From NCBI GenBank assembly GCA_025927795.1, contig JAICKT010000265.1, forward strand, positions 1 through 6,182: a DNA stretch of 6,182 nucleotides. The letters are read 5' to 3'. The position numbers and the translations under genes were made by a program. The stretch comes from Parafilimonas sp. (lineage in GTDB: Bacteria > Bacteroidota > Bacteroidia > Chitinophagales > Chitinophagaceae). Shown piece after piece: positions 1 through 6,182 of the stretch; position 1 is the stretch's first letter; each line of letters opens with the position of its first letter. The notes under the pieces are model-generated. The model was not told where the DNA came from. It searched no databases and saw only the letters and a program-made list of their open reading frames with translations.

Positions 1-408
1 ATTAAAGTGTTTAATAATCTGCCGCGTTACAGGGAAGAAGGAGAATTGGGTGCATGGATACGGCGCATACTGGTTAATACTGCATTAAATTATTTAAAGC
101 AGAATAAACGTTACAGCGAAGAATTATCGTACGATGAAATAAAGCTTCACCCCGTATCGGCAGAAAATCCGCAAATTATTTTACAGGCAAAAGAACTGGC
201 AGATCTTATACGCCAGTTGCCAACAGGTTGTCAAACTATTTTTAATCTCCATGCGGTAGAAGGTTATACGCACGTGGAAATTGGTGAAATGTTAGGCATA
301 CATGAAGGAACATCAAGATCGCAATACGCAAGAGCAAGAGCGCTTATGATAACATGGATTGAAAAAAAAGATAAGCAAATTAAAATTAAACGTTATGCCG
401 GAAAATGA
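1..408 (+). CDS. ECF-type RNA polymerase sigma factor, C-terminal part (5' end outside window)
   Basis: This is the C-terminal 135 residues of a sigma-70-family, extracytoplasmic-function sigma factor that would recruit RNA polymerase to a specific promoter set. The frame is already open at base 1 (I-K-V-F-N-N-L), so the GTG at 7 is an internal valine codon and the true start lies upstream; roughly 50-60 residues are missing compared with a usual ECF factor. Visible parts are the end of region 2 (GELGAWIRRILVNTALNYLK, typical of the region 2.3-2.4 helix), a variable linker, and region 4, starting near ELADLIRQLP. Region 4 contains a helix-turn-helix around GYTHVEIGEMLGIHEGTSRS followed by a basic recognition helix. 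The short basic tail (KKDKQIKIKR) ends in a TGA stop. The stop overlaps the next gene by 14 bases, suggesting translational coupling and a sigma factor/regulator pair. Assignment to the sigma family is firm; its regulon and inducing signal cannot be read here. Confidence 0.93.
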   Translation: MKVFNNLPRYREEGELGAWIRRILVNTALNYLKQNKRYSEELSYDEIKLHPVSAENPQIILQAKELADLIRQLPTGCQTIFNLHAVEGYTHVEIGEMLGIHEGTSRSQYARARALMITWIEKKDKQIKIKRYAGK

Positions 409-1846
409 ATTTGAGAAACAGGTAAAAGAGCTGATGGAAGAGCTGCACTTCTCGCCTTCCGCACCTGTTTGGGAAAGAATTAAACAGCGCATAAGCGAAA
501 GAAAACGTCGTGTGTGGCCGATCTTTTTTTTATTTATATCTGTTGCAATTTTAAGCGGTTATTTTTTGTATGTTGATACAAAACATCATTCTAAAAACAT
601 TAATAAAAATATTGAAGCAGTTAAAATTTCATCAACAAAAAAATTAACTGGTAACACAAGCGAAGAAAGAAATAATAAAAAAGATTCTGCTTTTAAATTA
701 CAATCGCAACAGCTTTCAGTAAATAAAAGCAATCATGTGTCTTCATTTAAGAATTTAAAAAATGATACACTTGTTTTTAATCAAACTTCAAGTATAAGTA
801 AAAACAATCCTGCGCTTACACTTAAAAATTTAAAAGATGATAAGCTGGTTTTTAATCAACCTTCAGCCAAAAAAAATAATGCTAAAGAAATTATTGATAC
901 TTCTAAAAACTTACTTACAAAAACGCAGACATCTGAATCAAATAATGATAGCAATACTAAATTAATTGCTCAACAACAGAAACCAGATGCTAACAATATC
1001 TTTAAAGACAGCATAACAAATAGTATAGAAGATTCATCGAAAGAAATTAATAGTGAACCGGAAAAATATAACGCAATAACAAAGAAAAAAAAGCAGCCTA
1101 AAAAAATTATAATCCCTGGTAAATGGCAATTTGGTATCATAGCTATGTTCGGCAGAAGTAACCTTACAGATAATGTTACCAGTTTTAATAATGATAAGAC
1201 TTTACAGGTGAATCCAGCTTTTAATAATACCGGAACACCATTTAGCAATTACCAAACTGTTTTAAAAAATCCGTATAACGCTAATAATGCCTATAAGTTT
1301 GGCGTTAGCGTTCAAAGAAAAATTTCAAAGAGAAGTTCTTTAAATACAGGTTTAAACTTCGTTCACCTGTCTTCAAAAAGCAATACAGCACTCAATCTTG
1401 ATTCATCTTTAGTTCCTGTTTTAGATTATATTCAAAGTAATAATTCTCCAGTTAGCTTTTACAGGGTTGGTTCTGCAAAAACATACACCAACAATTTTAA
1501 TTTTATTGAAATACCGGTTACATTTCAAAGCACACTTTTTCATGCAAATAATTTTTCGGTTTTATATGATGGCGGTATATCTGTAATGCGTTTAATTTCT
1601 TCAAAAGCGCTGATATATGATAATCATACCAATAACTTTTTTTCAAATGATGCATTGTTCCGAAAAACGCAATTTCAATTAACGGCAGGCGTAAATCTTC
1701 AATTAAAAATAAAAAACGCCGGCAGCATTTTGTTAGGACCAGATTTCAATTACAGTCTTTCGCCCTATTTAAAAAATAATAATTACAGTCGGTTACATTT
1801 TATAGATTATGGACTGCATGCATCATGGATTTTTAATAAAAAATAA
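395..1846 (+). CDS. Single-TM, low-complexity linker, outer-membrane beta-barrel-like protein; putative partner of the upstream sigma factor
   Basis: The 483-residue protein (from ATG 395) has four visible parts. Residues 1-39 are charged and probably cytoplasmic (MPENEFEKQ..., then SAPVWERIKQRISERKRR). Residues 40-60 form one hydrophobic helix (VWPIFFLFISVAILSGYFLY) with the basic KRR on its inner side. Residues 61 to about 240 are a hydrophilic, probably disordered N/K/S/T-rich stretch with a 15-residue repeat. From about 242 (GKWQFGIIAMFGRSN) alternating aromatic and polar strands resemble the PorT/OMP beta-barrel families of Bacteroidota, ending in strand-like GLHASWIFNKK. The ATG is preferred because the upstream in-frame TTG at 359 would only add 12 lysine-rich residues and deepen the overlap with the sigma gene. 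Overlap with the sigma gene and the VWERIKQRI-type N-terminus suggest an anti-sigma-like or sensor role, but no classical zinc anti-sigma motif is seen. Function is inferred; topology is well supported. Confidence 0.8.
   Translation: MPENEFEKQVKELMEELHFSPSAPVWERIKQRISERKRRVWPIFFLFISVAILSGYFLYVDTKHHSKNINKNIEAVKISSTKKLTGNTSEERNNKKDSAFKLQSQQLSVNKSNHVSSFKNLKNDTLVFNQTSSISKNNPALTLKNLKDDKLVFNQPSAKKNNAKEIIDTSKNLLTKTQTSESNNDSNTKLIAQQQKPDANNIFKDSITNSIEDSSKEINSEPEKYNAITKKKKQPKKIIIPGKWQFGIIAMFGRSNLTDNVTSFNNDKTLQVNPAFNNTGTPFSNYQTVLKNPYNANNAYKFGVSVQRKISKRSSLNTGLNFVHLSSKSNTALNLDSSLVPVLDYIQSNNSPVSFYRVGSAKTYTNNFNFIEIPVTFQSTLFHANNFSVLYDGGISVMRLISSKALIYDNHTNNFFSNDALFRKTQFQLTAGVNLQLKIKNAGSILLGPDFNYSLSPYLKNNNYSRLHFIDYGLHASWIFNKK
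746..865 (+). repeat. Two-copy 15-codon imperfect repeat in the linker of the beta-barrel protein
   Basis: Copy 1 (746-790) encodes FKNLKNDTLVFNQTS and copy 2 (821-865) encodes LKNLKDDKLVFNQPS; 11 of 15 residues are identical. The copies start 75 bases apart, are in frame, and lie in residues 118-157 of the probable periplasmic linker. This points to a duplication inside a tolerant, low-complexity segment. No third copy was found. Confidence 0.75.
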
Positions 1847-1851
1847 TTACC

Positions 1852-1882
1852 TGCTTAACCAAACAATTTTTAGTTTTAAGCA
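1852..1882. other. Weak inverted repeat just upstream of the DinB-family start codon
   Basis: TGCTTA (1852-1857) can pair with TAAGCA (1877-1882), and AAAC (1861-1864) with GTTT (1873-1876), leaving a three-base bulge and an eight-base loop. It fills most of the 38-base gap between the stop at 1846 and the ATG at 1885. The stem is AT-rich and lacks a downstream T tract, so it is not a convincing terminator. In mRNA it could affect access to the start codon, or it may be chance in AT-rich DNA. Confidence 0.2.
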
Positions 1883-1884
1883 TT

Positions 1885-2394
1885 ATGAATTCAGAACAAC
1901 TTCCTGAAGTTTGGTTACGCGGCGCAATAAAAAATATTCCTTCCTTATTACAACCGGTTGCACATGCGGTGTTACAATCAAGAGAAGAAATAAATAAGAT
2001 CATGCAAAATTTTCCTGAAGAAAAATTATGGGAGAAACCGGCTGGCGTTGCTTCAGTTGGTTTTCATCTTCAACATTTAACCGGCGTAATTGATAGATTG
2101 TTTACTTATGCTAAGGGCGAATCACTAACAGAACAACAATTAAATTATTTAAATAATGAAGGCAAGCAGGCAGAAAATATTTCATTACAAAAACTGCTTG
2201 CAAATTTTAATATGCAGGTTGATACTGCTTTAAAACAATTAAGCGAAACAAAAGAAGAAACGCTTACAGATTACAGAAGTGTTGGAAGAAAAAAGTTGCC
2301 CTCAACAGTTATTGGTCTTTTGTTTCATGCAGCAGAGCATACCATGCGTCACACAGGGCAATTATTGGTTACAGCAAAATTTTTATCAGTTTAA
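1885..2394 (+). CDS. DinB/YfiT-like putative metal-dependent protein (DinB superfamily)
   Basis: This 169-residue protein has the length and helical pattern of the DinB superfamily, four-helix-bundle proteins that usually bind a divalent metal through three histidines. Several members are thiol-dependent S-transferases (bacillithiol or mycothiol types); many are of unknown function. Candidate ligands are H61 or H64 in GFHLQHLTGVIDRL and H152 and H156 in HAAEHTMRHTGQLL (H148 is also nearby). The C-terminal EH...RH.GQ pattern is the strongest family signature. There is no signal peptide or membrane segment, so it should be cytoplasmic. The ATG lies 38 bases after the previous stop without a recognisable Shine-Dalgarno sequence, as is common in Bacteroidota. 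The substrate cannot be inferred; despite the name, a role in DNA damage is not implied. Family assignment is confident, function is not. Confidence 0.87.
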   Translation: MNSEQLPEVWLRGAIKNIPSLLQPVAHAVLQSREEINKIMQNFPEEKLWEKPAGVASVGFHLQHLTGVIDRLFTYAKGESLTEQQLNYLNNEGKQAENISLQKLLANFNMQVDTALKQLSETKEETLTDYRSVGRKKLPSTVIGLLFHAAEHTMRHTGQLLVTAKFLSV

Positions 2395-2469
2395 TCAACT
2401 AAAACTTTTATTTAAACTTCAATACAAAAACAAAATAAGTTTCGTTAATAGATTCACTTAAAAACTTGA

Positions 2470-3558
2470 ATGGTACGAAAGCTCTTAATAATTTCTGCTG
2501 TATGTTTTATAACAATAAATGTAACTGCGCAATATAATTTTTCTAAAGTTGATAATTGGCTTAATGAAAACACAAGTCAAATGGGTGGTCGAGCTGTTTT
2601 AATGATTTATAAAGATGGAAAATTTATTTATGATCATGCAGTGAATGACATGAATTTGCGCGAAAAATGGATTGAAAAGAAATTTGCTGAAAAACAAAAT
2701 AAAAATCCCGAAATACAAAATTATACTGACACAACAAAAATAGCCATAGCGAGTTGCAGCAAGTGGTTGAGTGCCGCGCTTGTAATGACGTTTGTTGATG
2801 AAGGGAAATTAAATTTATCTGATACTGTTGGAAAATTTTTGCCTGTACTTTCAAAAAACGGTAAAGGAAATATAACGATTAGCGAATGTCTTTCTCACCT
2901 CACAGGCATCAAAGAGCCACCATTAAGAGAGAGCATTAAATCAATGAAAGAAATTAATAGTATGGATGAAGCCATTGAAGATATTGCAGCGCTGCCAATG
3001 GAAGGTGAGCCGGGAACTGTGTTTCATTACAGTAATGCAGGTTTACAAATTGCAGGTGCGGTTCTTGAAAAAATTTCAGGCAAAAGTTTTGAAACATTGT
3101 TTGCACAAAGAATAGCCATTCCATTAGATATGAAGAATACTGATTTTGGAAAAGGGAAAGTAGCGTTACCTGCCGGTGGTGCATATTCAACCTCGATAGA
3201 TTATATGCACTTTCTTGAAATGATTTTTAACAAAGGTGTTTATAACGGTAAGAGAATTTCGAGTGAAAAAAGTATTGCAGAAATGCAGCTAAACAGAATA
3301 AATAAAAATGTAAAAATTGCATACAGCCCTGCAGAAGCAGGTGATTTTGGTTACGGTTTTGGAGAATGGATTATGGAAACATCAGCCGTAAATAATCTTA
3401 CTGAAACAGTAACAAGTCCGGGATTATTTGGCAGTTTTCCATGGGTAGATAATGAAAACAAATATTGCGGATTTTTAATGACGTTCTATTTGAAAAATCA
3501 GGGGAGAAATGAAAGATACAAGACTCTAAAATCGCTTGTTGATGAGAGTATAAAATAA
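2470..3558 (+). CDS. Exported serine hydrolase, beta-lactamase/PBP-like family (class C beta-lactamase/EstB type)
   Basis: The 362-residue protein starts with a signal peptide (MVRKLLIISAVCFITINVTA, likely cut before Q21), so it is probably periplasmic or secreted. Active-site motifs of the serine beta-lactamase-like fold are present: SxxK as S95-C96-S97-K98 in ASCSKWLSAALV, and YxN as Y187-S188-N189 in FHYSNAGLQIAG. Surrounding family landmarks include DEGKLNLSDTVGKFLP, ISECLSHLTGI and GKSFETLFAQRIAIPLDMKNTDFG. The usual KTG or HxG third motif is not evident; the equivalent position near residues 315-325 reads SPGLFGSFPWVD. Members act as esterases, D-amino acid peptidases or carboxypeptidases, or beta-lactamases, and sequence alone does not separate these; there is no reason to call it a resistance gene. 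It lies 75 bases after the DinB-family gene in the same direction. Length is normal for a single-domain member, so it appears complete. Confidence 0.9.
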   Translation: MVRKLLIISAVCFITINVTAQYNFSKVDNWLNENTSQMGGRAVLMIYKDGKFIYDHAVNDMNLREKWIEKKFAEKQNKNPEIQNYTDTTKIAIASCSKWLSAALVMTFVDEGKLNLSDTVGKFLPVLSKNGKGNITISECLSHLTGIKEPPLRESIKSMKEINSMDEAIEDIAALPMEGEPGTVFHYSNAGLQIAGAVLEKISGKSFETLFAQRIAIPLDMKNTDFGKGKVALPAGGAYSTSIDYMHFLEMIFNKGVYNGKRISSEKSIAEMQLNRINKNVKIAYSPAEAGDFGYGFGEWIMETSAVNNLTETVTSPGLFGSFPWVDNENKYCGFLMTFYLKNQGRNERYKTLKSLVDESIK

Positions 3559-3670
3559 GTTTATAAAATCATTCAATAAATACAGCACAATTTCAATCCA
3601 TAATGTCAGGTAAATTGTTGCATACACAAACAAGAAAAAATACTTTCACCTAAATTTTTCGGTTATTAAA

Positions 3671-3730
3671 AGAACCAGTTGCATTATCGCAGGTTCTCTT
3701 ATTAATTTTAATTTTGTTTCTATTTTAATA
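3671..3730 (+). terminator. Candidate rho-independent terminator after the serine hydrolase gene
   Basis: AGAACC (3671-3676) pairs with GGTTCT (3692-3697), and inside it TGC (3680-3682) pairs with GCA (3689-3691). This leaves a three-base bulge and a six-base loop. A T-rich stretch follows, though it is interrupted by A and G. The hairpin sits 112 bases past the stop codon at 3558. Stem stability is moderate, so this is a candidate only. Confidence 0.4.
3709..3716 (+). promoter_or_regulatory. Candidate Bacteroidota -7 promoter element for the S8 protease gene
   Basis: TAATTTTG matches the Bacteroidota -7 consensus TAnnTTTG exactly. It would place the transcript start near 3723, about 22 bases before the ATG at 3745. 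The nearest upstream TTG (3679-3681) is 27 bases away, longer than the usual -33 to -7 spacing, so the -33 half is not supported. In such AT-rich DNA a chance match is possible. Confidence 0.35.
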
Positions 3731-3744
3731 ACCAAATAACTGTT

Positions 3745-6182
3745 ATGATAAAAGCGATACTGCTTATTCTGGTATTGCAATCTTTTACATTAGTATTGCT
3801 TGCTCAAACAAACAAACCATCTCCTGCCGGAGAATCTGTTTTTTACTATTACAAAGGACAAAAAGTTTACTTCAATGTAACGTATAAAAAAATTGTTGTC
3901 GGCTTTGCGGAAGGTCATTCAATTAGTGAAGTAAAAACTTTTCTTACTGCACAATCAAAAACTCCTGGCGATTCTATTAAAATAACCGCTCTTAAAAATC
4001 AATACCTGCTTAAGCTTGGTAAAATTGCAAATGAAGAAACAGGCAAATCAATAGCGCTTGCTTTAAAAAACAACAAAATGGTTTTGTATGCACGTGCTTG
4101 CATTGTTGGTATCAATGGAAAATTATCCAGCTATGGAAATGAATTTGTAGTTAAGCTAAAACCGGGTACTACACAACTTCAGTTAAATGCTTTGCTCACT
4201 CAATATAATTGTAAAGTGCAACGTGCATACATGTTTGATAAAGGCACTTTTATATTGGGTGCCGGTGCAGCAAACGGTTATGATGGGCTAAAAATGGCAA
4301 ATATATTTTTTGAATCTGGTTTATTTGAGTATGCCGAACCTGATCTTGAAATATATAATGCAATAGACCTTGCAGTGCCAAATGATCCATTATATTATTT
4401 GCAATGGGATCATAAAAATACAGGCTCCGCTGATCAGTATAACGGTGTGCCTGGCGCAGATATGAATGTAGATAGCGCGTGGCTTATTACAAAAGGAAGT
4501 AAAAAAATTAATGTGGCTGTAATTGATGAAGGTGTTGATACGGGTCATGTAGAACTTAAGAAAAATTTATTACAGGGTTTTGATGCAACTACACTCACAT
4601 CGAACAAAGGAGATGGACGGCCTTTAAGCAGCGCCAATGCTCATGGTACTTGTTGTGCAGGCATTATTGCTGCGCTTGCAAATAACAATATTGGTATTGC
4701 CGGCATTGCACCCAATTGTAAAATAATTCCCGTAAATCTTGCAGATGCCAGTGGAAATTTTACTACTTATTCAAATATAGCTGCAGGGGTAGATTATGCA
4801 TGGATGAATGGTGCTGATGTGTTAAGTAATTCATGGGGAGGCGGTTCTCCAAGCAGTATATTGGATGATGCTATTCATCGCGCCGTTACACAAGGCAGAG
4901 GCGGCAAAGGATGCAGTGTTTTCTTTTCATCAGGTAATAATAATGCAGGACTTAGTTATCCGGCATCAAATGATGAAGTAGTAGCTGTGGGTGGTATTAA
5001 TATGTGTAATAAAAGAAAAGATCCTAATAGTTGCGATGGAGAAAATTGGTGGGGCGCAAGTTATGGAACAGGTTTAGGTGTAGTTGCACCGTGTGTAAAA
5101 ATCCCAACCACAGATGTTAGCGGAACAGGTGGTTACAGCACCGATGATTATTACACTATTTTTAATGGCACTTCTGCTGCATGTCCTCATGTGGCGGCTG
5201 TGGCTGCCCTTATTTTATCTGTGAATGGATCGCTTACAAAAGATAACATTGTAACAATTATAGAAAACTCTGCCGATAAAATTCCTGGCTACACATTTCA
5301 ATACACAACCGGTTATAATAATGGCACATGGAATAATGAAATGGGATATGGAAGAGTGGACGCTTATCATGCAGTGTTGGCTGCACAAAGTGGTAATTTC
5401 TGCAACGCAGAAATAAAAGCTTTGAGCGCTATTAGATTTTGCGATGGCGACAGCGTAAAATTACAGGTAGTAAATAAGAAAAGTGGCGCAACTTATAAAT
5501 GGTACCATGATGAGAGTTTAATAAATGCAAACGCATTGAGTATTGTAGCAAAACAAATTGGAAGCTATTATGTGATTGCTCAATACTCCAATGGATGCAA
5601 TGCAACTTCAGCACCAATTAACGTTGCGGCGGTTAAAAGCACAATAACTTTAATTGCAAATGCCGGTACAAAGGTAACCTTATGCGCAGGAAGCGCAGGC
5701 GTGCGCATTGGCGGCTTGCCAACAGCTTCGGGTGGCGTAGCTTTTCTTAACGAGAAGCGTGCTTATTCAATGGATTGGTACACTAACAATTTTTACAGGT
5801 ATAGTTTAACTGATCCATCACAAATTGATACCGTTTCTAAAAACGTTGTATCTGCATCAGATCTCAGTGCAGGAAACTTTTTTGCAGGTGGCGATTTTAC
5901 ACCATTTGGTTATTATGGCTTAACAAGAGTAACGAATATATTATTCAGAATTGATACAATAAACGGTTCTCAACAACTTATCAATACTATAATACCGAAT
6001 ACAGGAACGTGGGCAGGGCTTGCATGGGATCCTAACGGTGAACAGTTGTATGCTATGTCATCTTTCGGTACACAATCAGAATTATATAAAATTGATCTCG
6101 TTACAAGCAGCGCACAATTTGTGGCAACTATTCCTGTTTATTATCTCATTTGGATTGCTATTGATAATAATGGAAAAATGTA
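3745..6182 (+). CDS. Secreted subtilisin-like serine protease (S8 family) with Ig-like and beta-propeller-like C-terminal regions, 3' end outside window
   Basis: The frame is open from ATG 3745 to the window edge (812 residues, no stop), so the C-terminus is missing. Residues 1-20 are a signal peptide (cut probably before Q21). Residues 49-122 and 133-205 look like two copies of a prodomain-like unit; the second resembles the fervidolysin-type N-terminal prodomain. The catalytic domain (about 214-548) carries D261 (VAVIDEGVD), H300 (AHGTCCAG), oxyanion N398 (SSGNNNAG) and S477 (NGTSAACPHVA), so it should be active. Eight cysteines in this domain (303, 304, 325, 390, 421, 430, 450, 480) suggest disulfides, fitting an exported enzyme. 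An Ig-like domain follows (about 557-631; CDGDSVKL, YKWYHD, GSYYVIAQYSNGC). Then come an LCAGSAGVRIGGLPTASGG motif (646-664) and propeller-like repeats (from about 674). This architecture fits a type IX secretion substrate, but the diagnostic C-terminal sorting domain would lie beyond the window. The protein substrate is unknown. Confidence 0.95.
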   Translation, partial: MIKAILLILVLQSFTLVLLAQTNKPSPAGESVFYYYKGQKVYFNVTYKKIVVGFAEGHSISEVKTFLTAQSKTPGDSIKITALKNQYLLKLGKIANEETGKSIALALKNNKMVLYARACIVGINGKLSSYGNEFVVKLKPGTTQLQLNALLTQYNCKVQRAYMFDKGTFILGAGAANGYDGLKMANIFFESGLFEYAEPDLEIYNAIDLAVPNDPLYYLQWDHKNTGSADQYNGVPGADMNVDSAWLITKGSKKINVAVIDEGVDTGHVELKKNLLQGFDATTLTSNKGDGRPLSSANAHGTCCAGIIAALANNNIGIAGIAPNCKIIPVNLADASGNFTTYSNIAAGVDYAWMNGADVLSNSWGGGSPSSILDDAIHRAVTQGRGGKGCSVFFSSGNNNAGLSYPASNDEVVAVGGINMCNKRKDPNSCDGENWWGASYGTGLGVVAPCVKIPTTDVSGTGGYSTDDYYTIFNGTSAACPHVAAVAALILSVNGSLTKDNIVTIIENSADKIPGYTFQYTTGYNNGTWNNEMGYGRVDAYHAVLAAQSGNFCNAEIKALSAIRFCDGDSVKLQVVNKKSGATYKWYHDESLINANALSIVAKQIGSYYVIAQYSNGCNATSAPINVAAVKSTITLIANAGTKVTLCAGSAGVRIGGLPTASGGVAFLNEKRAYSMDWYTNNFYRYSLTDPSQIDTVSKNVVSASDLSAGNFFAGGDFTPFGYYGLTRVTNILFRIDTINGSQQLINTIIPNTGTWAGLAWDPNGEQLYAMSSFGTQSELYKIDLVTSSAQFVATIPVYYLIWIAIDNNGKM

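Noticed and set aside
7..9. GTG at 7 as the start of the sigma factor
   Set aside because: The frame is open upstream to base 1, and a start here would remove most of region 2; the gene is cut by the window edge.
359..394. In-frame TTG at 359 as start of the beta-barrel protein
   Set aside because: It would add only 12 residues, mostly lysine-rich read-out of sigma-gene sequence, and enlarge the overlap. ATG 395 gives the family-like MPENEFEKQ start.
970..1248. Reverse-strand open frame of 92 codons
   Set aside because: It lies wholly inside the beta-barrel gene, its hydrophobic translation is the complement of the A-rich linker, and it shows no family resemblance.
2436..2443. TAAGTTTC as a promoter -7 element for the serine hydrolase
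   Set aside because: It matches TAnnTTTG at all but the last base, but no TTG lies at the proper distance upstream and the region is very AT-rich.
2279..2461. Forward 60-codon open frame overlapping the end of the DinB-family gene
   Set aside because: It is a +1-frame shadow of the histidine-rich C-terminus running into AT-rich spacer, with no recognisable motif.
2470..2529. Lipoprotein signal at C12 of the serine hydrolase
   Set aside because: SAVC does not fit the lipobox and the cysteine lies inside the hydrophobic core; cleavage at TA-Q by signal peptidase I is more likely.
2624..3190. Two reverse-strand open frames (2624-2854 and 2954-3190)
   Set aside because: Both are antisense shadows of the serine hydrolase gene, which has intact motifs in the forward frame.
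3603..3653. Sixteen-residue small open frame in the gap before the protease
   Set aside because: It is too short, has no hydrophobic segment or ribosome site, and such frames are expected by chance.
5432..5617. Reverse-strand 61-codon open frame
   Set aside because: It is antisense to the Ig-like domain of the protease, with no recognisable features.

Overview
The window is AT-rich DNA from a Bacteroidota bacterium, most likely in or near the Chitinophagaceae. The evidence is an ECF sigma factor overlapping a gene for a single-TM/beta-barrel protein, Ig-like and IGG-PTASGG adhesin motifs on a secreted protease, starts without recognisable Shine-Dalgarno sequences, and one exact TAnnTTTG promoter-like octamer. 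The taxonomic assignment is an inference from gene style, because no rRNA or marker gene is present. Every gene lies on the + strand.

Layout: (1) The 5' edge cuts into an ECF-type RNA polymerase sigma factor; only the end of region 2, the linker and region 4 remain (to 408). (2) The next gene (395-1846) overlaps its stop codon. It encodes a short charged cytoplasmic segment, one transmembrane helix, a long N/K/S-rich linker with a small internal repeat, and a C-terminal domain that looks like an outer-membrane beta-barrel. The pair looks like a sigma factor plus membrane-bound regulator or sensor module. (3) A DinB/YfiT-like putative metal-dependent four-helix protein (1885-2394) and (4) an exported serine hydrolase of the beta-lactamase/PBP-like family (2470-3558) follow in the same direction with gaps of 38 and 75 bases; they may or may not be cotranscribed. 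(5) A 186-base gap holds a candidate hairpin terminator and a candidate promoter. (6) From 3745 to beyond the right edge runs a large secreted subtilisin-family (S8) protease. It has a signal peptide, two prodomain-like units that appear duplicated, an intact Asp/His/Ser triad with the oxyanion Asn, an Ig-like domain, an IGG-PTASGG motif and the beginning of a beta-propeller-like region.

How the genes could work together: the sigma factor would direct transcription of a small regulon under control of its overlapping membrane partner, while the last two genes encode exported enzymes. Nothing in the sequence links the enzymes to the sigma factor directly. No tRNA, rRNA, CRISPR array, insertion sequence or attachment site was seen. 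I did not find a wholly new system. The points most worth a second look are the envelope-spanning architecture of the sigma partner and the duplicated prodomain plus propeller architecture of the protease.
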